A stretch of 64,000 bases of DNA from Pisaster brevispinus (lineage: Eukaryota; Echinodermata; Asteroidea; Forcipulatida; Asteriidae), in NCBI GenBank assembly GCA_023634235.1, contig JAMKCF010000019.1, positions 8,573,684-8,637,683 on the forward strand. Direction: 5' to 3'. A program made the translations under genes and the position numbers. Shown here piece by piece: positions 56,777 to 64,000 of the stretch. Position 1 is the stretch's first letter. The number at the start of each line of letters is the position of its first letter. The notes beneath the pieces are model-generated. The model did no database searches, was not told where the DNA came from, and was given only the letters and a program-made list of their open reading frames with translations.

Positions 56777-58099
56777 CAGGGAACGATTTGGTCCCAAATT
56801 TTTGCATAGCAATACTGCTATGCAATTTTTTTTTTTGCATAGCATTGCAATCTCAAAATATTGCATAGCAGTCCATAAATTTTGTATAGCAAATTTTAAA
56901 ATGCCTAAATATTGTTGAAAATTTAACCCTGTGACACAGGTTTATTTGTGTGTTTTTTAAGGCTTAATTTCAGGCCAAGGCTACTTTCAGAATGTCTATA
57001 ATTAAAGAATAAGACGCTCCAAAACTTAATATGAAAAAGGCCTATTCCCTTAACTTTTTTTTTACTAGAGACAACTTAAATTTTGGGTTGCCCGCAAGTT
57101 TTTCCACTAGCCTACGTGTACTATTATTAAATGCACACAATTTTCGAAGCGTCAAAAAAAAAAAAAAAAAAACTTTATGATTTTTTTTTTTTTTTAAACG
57201 ATCTTTTCCCCTATTTTCTGCCCTAAATAGTACTTGTTTTCATCAACAACCATTTTCATGGATTTGTAATTTGAGAATCGGTTTTATAGAACTTCTTTTG
57301 CAATGAAATCTTCGTGTTAACGATCGATCGACGACGCACATTGAGAACAAATTCAATGAACTTTGCCCTGCAACGCCCTCTATCGGCAAAAGTTGTCGAT
57401 GCTTGAATAGCCTGAACCCAACGCTGTGTATAGTACAGAATCCACGGGCGTGCGCCGCGTTGTGCAGCAATTCTTTACTCGACTCGTGAACGTGTATGGA
57501 GTTGGAGGCTAGCCAAGCTTCCTTATGAATATGAATTTCTTGACGGGCCAATCACAGCGTGCGGAATGTTGGTTAGGATGGACTTTGGACCTGCTGTTGT
57601 ACTGAACAATAATACTACCATGTGTTGTGTGCGTGCGGGCGAACGTTGGCTACTCACTACCATGTGGTTAAGGGAAGTGCGTGCGTGTTTACTATGAATT
57701 GAACGATCGCGATCGCGGTCACATTAAATCTAGCAAATATCAAGACTTGCTAAACCATTTTATGAACTTAAAAATAATCTCTCTTTGGGATTTTACAACT
57801 GTACCCCTCATTTATTGTGAAAAGGAACAGTTTTTTGACTAGCCTGGCGGGCTACTAAGGGAAGGGTTTTGACTCGCACGCCGCTATTTTCACTCGCATT
57901 TGGCGACCGCTAATTTCGAACCCTACCGATGCTGCTTCCATTGACCCATCATGTGTGGGGGAATGTGGATCACAGCGCGGCGTCGTGCGCGATATGATTG
58001 TTTCCCTTGCTCTAGTCTTAGGTTGTCGGACGTCACGCTAAATAAAAGGCAATTCCTCAAACACCCACCGCCACAGCTTAGGTAAATGTGAATCCGAAA
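56777..58099. mobile_element. second copy of hAT-like element A, right end missing
   Basis: Begins at the same CAGGGAACGATTTGGTCCC end as 18669 and follows element A with a few percent difference (small indels at the GCATAGCA repeats and poly-A run) to 58099, where similarity stops abruptly after GTGAATCCGAAA. The roughly 158-bp right end of A is absent. It lies within element B. Confidence 0.85.
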
Positions 58100-59431
58100 T
58101 CCGGGCTCTTGCCGCCTGTGTGATATTCTAAGACCCGCTCGCGTGCCCCACTCAGTTCCGTTTGTGTGACCGGCTGCGGTAAACATCAGGCATGCGGGCA
58201 CGCACACACAGTCAAAACATACATGTACTTGAATAGGGCTCGTTTACCACTTTCAATTAACAACATCGAAGCAGCAGCTAGCTTATTTTCAACAATCGAG
58301 GGGAAACAAAAAAGAAAAGCTTGAGTTCTTTAGATGTTGCCACCTCCAACTCTGAGACTCAAGCCGCTTACTTTTTTCAACAATTAGCGTTTTGAAAAAA
58401 ATGCTCTTGTTGAAATTGTAAGGAGCGCTTTTTTTTGCTCTCCTTAAAAAAATTAAGGAGCGCGGAGGAGCGCGAGCACGATCGCGCTCCTTTAAAATGA
58501 AGGCCTGAATGGGGACTGTTCAGGAACTAAGCTTTGCATATTGGTCTTGGTTTCCACTCCTGTAGTGGTTTGTGACTTGGAATTGGTCTTGGTCTAAGTG
58601 GCTGTCCAAAAGGTCTTGAAAAATTGTACTGTATGACCTTGATGTTGAAAACTTTAATTTGCCCTGAAGTCTAGATCACTGACAGTTGAGGTCAAACAAA
58701 TTTCACTGATTCTAGATGGAGAGTGACAGTATTTTATTTAGTGTCATATCTTGATATTGATAGTGGCTGCACAAATTGCCCCAGATGCGGCTGTTGACAT
58801 GTACATGGGGTATAGCCCCTTGTGCATCTCTAAGTTTTGCACATTTTCAGCATGATCTTAAAGCTGGAACATCTGCAGCCATTTTTGATTTACATACATG
58901 TAGGTAGTCTGTAGCCATCCTCGTTTGCATCGTGTTAGCCAGAGGGGTGTCTGGGTGTCTTTTGGACGCCCTGTTTTAAATTTGGACACCTTCTTTTATC
59001 TGTCATTTACATGTAAATGCATTGTAAGTGAACAATGTGGATACCAAGTTTTCAAAATTCCAGCAAATTTGGACACCCTTTTACCAAATCTAAAACCTTG
59101 CTTGTTTGTTTGTGGCATTTGGAAATATAAGTTGAGTGTTTGGTGGGTTTGAGTTGACAAATTGTTTGGAATGAGGCTATGGACTTCTTTATGTAGTAAC
59201 TAGTTGTGCCTTAATTCTGTGAACAGCCAGTTCATCCCAATTTAGTTGATTCCAAATATTTGCCACACTACTTTTGTGGATGTAGTCATTTTGATGAATC
59301 TAACGGCACGCTTCTGCACTTTTTTAAGGTTGGACTTCTTTAAGATTTTTGTTGTGGGAAATCCAAATTATGCTGCCAAATTCCAATTTAAAGCCATAAA
59401 ACTGTTTCTATTTCTAAAGAAATGATCATTG

Positions 59432-59640
59432 GGGTAAATGGAACACTTAAGCACTAAATCCCTGTTTGCGCTTTATGAGGCTATTGTGAATAGGTTTTTT
59501 TGTATTCAGGTATTGGAAAATACATTTTAGAATGTACCTCAAGCAATTAAATGTAAATTATGACATATTCTGAAGAGAGGCCCAAAATAACGAGGCTCTA
59601 AATGTTCCATTTACCCCGACTTATTGGGGTAAATGGAACG
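59432..59640. repeat. inverted and direct GGGGTAAATGGAAC repeats
   Basis: GGGGTAAATGGAAC at 59433, its complement GTTCCATTTACCCC near 59605, and a third, direct copy at 59626. The first pair encloses about 185 bp and may be a MITE; the third suggests a partial second copy. Confidence 0.6.
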
Positions 59641-59649
59641 CCTATTTGG

Positions 59650-62600
59650 GGTAAAAAATTGGAACGCATCAATTGTATGCACACAAAGACAATATTTATA
59701 TATTTTGGATAACATTTAATTGATAACATCTCAAAATTGATGAAAAGTACTATAAACACTGTTTGTTGGTTATTTATAACAGAGTTTAAAACCAAGCTTG
59801 CGATAATTTTAATTTTTTTGAGTTGTTAATGCAATGGCAACATAAGTAGTGCAACCCGTCTGAATAGGTAAAAACACGCCAGTTTTCCAAGCTCTGGACC
59901 AATCAGAACGCTGCATTTTGAGCACGTGAAGCTAATTTACATAAAATTGAGGAGGTGGCCTGAACCATTTAAAGTAGGGGATGTTGGTATATCGGAGGGA
60001 CTTAATAATATTTATAAGCACATACAAAATTAAATCAAATATTATATTCGTACAATATAGTTCGTTATAATTACACACAAGACAAATAACATATTCCTAC
60101 AAGTAAAAACAATACAGCGTTTTAATGTAATTGCATAAACTGCGTAAGCTGAACCTGTCACAGAATGGTACAACCTAAACCAGATAAGAACGAATAACTC
60201 GTCTTTGGCAGCACGTTAGGACACGTCCGAGCACGGCCACTCGGCAAAATTTTTGCGATCGATAAGTGTATTCAAGTGTAACACAGTGCAGATTTTTGAA
60301 AAGAAAGGTTTGGACGTCATTGTCAGTTCGGCCTGGTCAGTTCCTTGATAACCCAGTGCAGAGTCAGTGAGTGTTTTGGTAAACATTACATTCGTTACAA
60401 GTGATGTTTCTAGCCCGTAATGTAGACGGTCTGTAAGTTACGTACTTAGCCTAGCCTATACGCTTAACATACCTACAATTTAATTGTTAAAGTTTTCTCT
60501 GCAAACCCTTTTTCCAAGTCCATTCCCATCTTTTAGCCTTATAGGTTTAGCAAGTAATCATGTCTGCAAGGGGATAAAAAGGTACGTTCATTCATAGGGG
60601 ACTGTTAAAACACACCGCTGTTGCAATAACTTGACTAAAAGGGTCCACTGGCTGGCTGATCATGCATGAATTCATGCCCGTTAATGTGGTTAACAATGAT
60701 GGTTGATAAAGGGTTGTGTACCAAAGTTTGTTTAACTAAAGAATAAATGTAAAGATTCTTTGAATACAATCATATCAATTTTGTTTTCTTATGTATATCA
60801 GCCTCCAAATGTTTGAAGAAATGTAAAATACACTGCTGGATTTATTCTACTAGCGTAAATAAAATTTTCCCCCGATCGAGAATGTACCAGTCTAATAGTT
60901 TTGTTGACCTAGTTAGAATATTTATTTATCTTTTTTTTTTTTCTTCTTTTTTGTATCATTATAACATTATGTTTTGCCAAGAGAAGGCCCCAATGAGCGT
61001 TCCGTTAGGGGTAATTAAAAATTAAGTCCGTCGATAAATAAATCTTAAAGTATATGTGTGCGTTGTGAAGTTTTCGGCATGGGGCACACGTATTACAAGA
61101 AATCTGCAGCCATCACCAAGTTATTACGTAAACACGGTATAGACAGCGCATGAACAATTCACAAAATAAGTAAACAAGCAAGGACTTACCGGTCCATTCA
61201 TGGCGGTAGTCAATAGATGACGTCAAAGCCGATTAGTCTACAAACCGAAACAAGTCTGACCATGTTCTCTGGACCGTGTGTTGTTAACCGTTAGTTTATT
61301 GTGACGTGCGAAGCACGTTGGAAGTCGTTCTGTAAGTATTCCTCCGTTTTAAAGTCGTTTAAGACCACGGAGTTATTTAAAGCTCTAACAAATTTAAAAC
61401 AAAACCAAGACTCGTTGAAAAAGATTCTCTGACAGAGTATAGTAAAACTATTTCACAACTCGTTTTTGCAAATTGATATTATATAGGGAAGCACACAAAA
61501 TACATACCGTGACTATAATGAATGCAGTTGTGGATGTGCCACAATAATTAGTTTGATATTATCATGAATTTCATGAACACAAGAGTACACGATTTAACTA
61601 GATTTTCGGGGATACAATGGCGTTTGGAGGGAAACAAATTTTCCCCAGTTCTTTTAATACTGTGTGTGTGTGAACGTTTGGAGTTGAAGAAGGAACTATC
61701 AGCAGGGTAGGAATGCGTTGTTCACAATTTTACCCAAATGCATGTTTTCCCGATTTACAATAGATGTGAATTTTCAGCGATGCCTATAAGTTATGCGTAA
61801 TTGAAAATGGTCTTTCTAACCATTTTACAGTTTGTTCTATTCAAAGAAAAAGACACGTGAAGGCATAATGTACCCTATCCGCGATGCTGTCATCAACAAC
61901 TTGAAACTATATCAACTAATTTTTAAAATGTGGATTCAATCATTAAATGCAAACTAATAGCAAACCAACTTATACAACACTACAGGGGAAACAACAGCTA
62001 AAAATAATAATAAATAACAACAAAAATAAATAAATAAATACATAAATAAATAAATGAATGATAATAATAAGTAAACATCAAACAATATAAATGAACAAGT
62101 ACAGGGGGAAAAGTCCGTCATTTCAGGACAGTGAAGCATTATTTTTGATGGAGTGGAACTCACATGACGTATAAATAAAACCAGCAGACGGGTCATCTAA
62201 ACTAAACGGAATCTATCAGAAGTGACAATGGTTCATATTCAATGCTTCAATTACTGCACTATTGTCATCATAAGATTATAAACAGTTGCACATTTAAACT
62301 TAAACGACAATAGCAAGGGTGTTAAACCAAATTGAAACAAATAAACAAATAAAACTCCTCGCCATAATAATAAGCATGTTCTATTTTCGTAAGCACCAAA
62401 CTCCGCCTCAGCATTCTAAACTCAAAGCAATTACACATGAATTCCTCATTCACCTCATCGTAAGCATTACCACCATCGAAAGCAAATCTCAAGTCCTGCT
62501 CCTCACAAGCATCTTCGACAACATCTCATTTACTCCTCATATTAACGCCTTTTGAATATCCTTGAAAGACATGACATGTCAAACCCATGGCACAAAATAT

Positions 62601-64000
62601 TTCTATACCCAGGTGGAGATTCTTAAGATGTACGAGAAGAAGCCAGAATATACAACACCTTGAAGGGATACAAGGTGAACCACTTGTTAATTTTATTTTG
62701 ATAATTGATTAAAATTGATTTAAACATGACACAATGTGTGTCATATTGCTTACAAAGAACTAAAATCTATTCAATTTTAAATTGTTAGCCCGGAAAAATT
62801 AGATTAATTCGTAAAATCTGGAGCATGTTTTTTATAATTTGGGGGATGAAAATGTCAATGAAAAATGTTTTGCTCTAAAACCCTGTTTCGATAGTAATTT
62901 TAGGACTAACTTCAAGCTGTAACTTTGAACAATAACCAATAATGAAAAATGCAGTTACATTATATGTGAATTTTCAGCGACAGCTATACATAATGTATCA
63001 TTAGTTGGAAAAGGTCTTTATAGTTACTTACAGTTCGTTTTATTAAAAGAAAAAAAAGTGTAAAGGCAAAATGCAAATTGAAAAATGCACTTGAAAATGA
63101 ACCTGTTCGATTGAAAGTAACATTAACATAGTTGTATATGATTATAACATTGTTGTAGAAAATCGTTGCCTGAATATAGACAAAAAAAAACAAAAAAAAC
63201 TGATAAACACAAAAGGCAAAATTATTCTTGAAAAGCAAGATGAGAACAAAAAATAGTGGTACATAATCATAAAGAATGATAAGTCTACAAATCTGATGAC
63301 TGGGACTTCAATCCATTGCCAAAAAGGAAAATTCGAGCGATAAGCAACTAATTTATGACATACTGTTGGCAGAAAAAACAACAGCCAAACACTGCAGTAA
63401 CAATTACGCATACCGGTAATAAGTAGACCCCTAAGTCAAAAATGTACAATAGAGAAATTCGTGTGCTGAACAATTTCATGGCATTATACCCCGTTGGCAG
63501 AATACTTAAATCGTGTAAAAAATGTATATAATAATAACTATACGTGTATATAAAGTTTGTAGACATATTGTCTCTAAGTCACTAAAACACATGATACATA
63601 ATAAAGACTCGACACGGGGCGCCTAAAACCATCCGGAACTCACCAGAACATTCCTTAAGTGGTCGACGGGCAAGATATGCTTTCCAGTATTTTATTCATT
63701 AAACAAAAAACGATAGAAATGCAAATTTTTGTACAATGTTATAATTAAAACATAATTGTAAAAGCAATTTGATTCAATATTGTTAATTATTTTGATTCAC
63801 AACAAAATGAAGTCGATAAGCAACAGCACAACGTACAAGTATATGTCCGCTTTGCTTATAAAAAAATACATTGAATATATTATTTTTAACTTAAGCATTT
63901 ACTGTGGGCTGAATGGGATTAATTCATTTTAACAGTACCAACATATTTTCACTGGGAAAGGTTTAATATACAAATTTCCCTTTATTTTACTTTTGATTCA
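59650..64000. other. AT-rich terminal region, no confident gene
   Basis: No coding exon is supported. Seen: a CG-containing stretch at 60190-60420, an ATTT/AAAT microsatellite at 62020-62056, and a diverged direct repeat pair at about 61763-61868 and 62963-63074 (GTGAATTTTCAGCGA then GGTCTTT and TTACAGTT). Confidence 0.4.
61190..61225 (-). promoter_or_regulatory. weak candidate minus-strand first exon with CRE
   Basis: On the minus strand, a full CRE TGACGTCA (61225-61218) lies 16 bases before CCGCCATG; the ATG at 61201 gives M-N-G-P and meets a perfect donor CCG|GTAAGT at 61189. No downstream exon was found to the left, so this rests on signals alone. Confidence 0.25.

Larger units (their letters stand above)
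51575..58507. mobile_element. non-autonomous hAT-like element 'B' (about 1.9 kb before the LTR insertion)
   Basis: CAGGCCTTCATTTTAA at 51575-51590 and its exact complement at 58492-58507 are the terminal repeats; AATGG flanks both ends (51570-51574, 58508-58512). The array units supply the empty site (CAGTAATGGGGACTG). Subterminal GGAGAGCGAT..ATCGCTCTCC repeats occupy 51600-51695, and GGAGCGCG/CGCGCTCC repeats occupy 58420-58490. The interior includes an element A copy (56777-58099) and the LTR retrotransposon. Confidence 0.82.
49726..59330 (+). repeat. tandem array of about 0.83-kb units, 3.2 copies, interrupted
   Basis: Unit starts (ATTGTTWGGAATRAG, then CYATGGACTTCTTTGT-like text) lie at 49726, 50560, 51388 and 59161; periods are 834, 828 and, after removing 51575-58507 and one target duplication, about 835 bp. 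The fourth unit stops near 59330. Each unit carries, on the minus strand, a piece like the end of a non-LTR reverse transcriptase (SSLTNIWNQLNWDELAVHR), so an old LINE fragment was probably amplified with its flank. Confidence 0.85.

Noticed and set aside
57243..57551. Minus-strand frame kept open in both copies of element A (also at 19126-19353)
   Set aside because: The copies are too similar for conservation of a frame to mean anything, and the peptide resembles no transposase or other known domain.
1..64000. Prokaryotic features (operons, CRISPR arrays, insertion sequences)
   Set aside because: Introns, SINEs, LINE remnants and vertebrate-like gene families make the sequence clearly animal; no regularly spaced repeat array was seen.

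Overview
The window is animal nuclear DNA: multi-exon genes with GT-AG introns of up to about 9.4 kb, and AT-rich intergenic and intronic sequence packed with transposable-element debris. Gene content and repeat style (tRNA-Lys-like SINEs, L2/CR1 remnants, a Mag-like Ty3/Gypsy element, many short inverted-repeat elements, frequent TACATGTA) suggest a marine invertebrate deuterostome. An echinoderm, possibly a sea star, is my best guess; that assignment is inference and no database was searched.

Three protein-coding genes are supported, all on the + strand. (1) 660-1932: the last two coding exons of a PARP1-type poly(ADP-ribose) polymerase, whose body lies before the window. (2) 7387-9569: a three-exon, 136-residue SAM-domain protein resembling the C-terminus of vertebrate SAMD15. 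(3) 11082-40598: nine coding exons of ACBD3/GCP60, a Golgi protein with an acyl-CoA-binding domain, a charged coiled coil, a Gln-rich segment and a GOLD domain; the exons join in frame to 459 residues. PARP1 and ACBD3 are also close neighbours on human 1q42, so the pair looks like conserved microsynteny. A possible further transcription unit starts at 45.4-46.2 kb, and a weak minus-strand first exon lies near 61.2 kb; neither is identified.

The rest is mostly mobile DNA. The introns of ACBD3 hold several non-autonomous elements with CAG...CTG ends and 5-6 bp target duplications (hAT-like), foldback elements, SINEs and MITEs. Between 49.7 and 59.3 kb there is a nested stack: a tandem array of about 0.83-kb units was interrupted by a hAT-like element (51575-58507), which contains both a second copy of a repeat also found at 18669-20140 and a complete, apparently young LTR retrotransposon (51700-56700) with matching LTRs and one long intact gag-pol frame on the minus strand. 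Three hAT-like elements share a related core but carry unrelated terminal and subterminal repeats, which is the most unusual pattern seen. From 59.3 kb to the end I see no confident gene.
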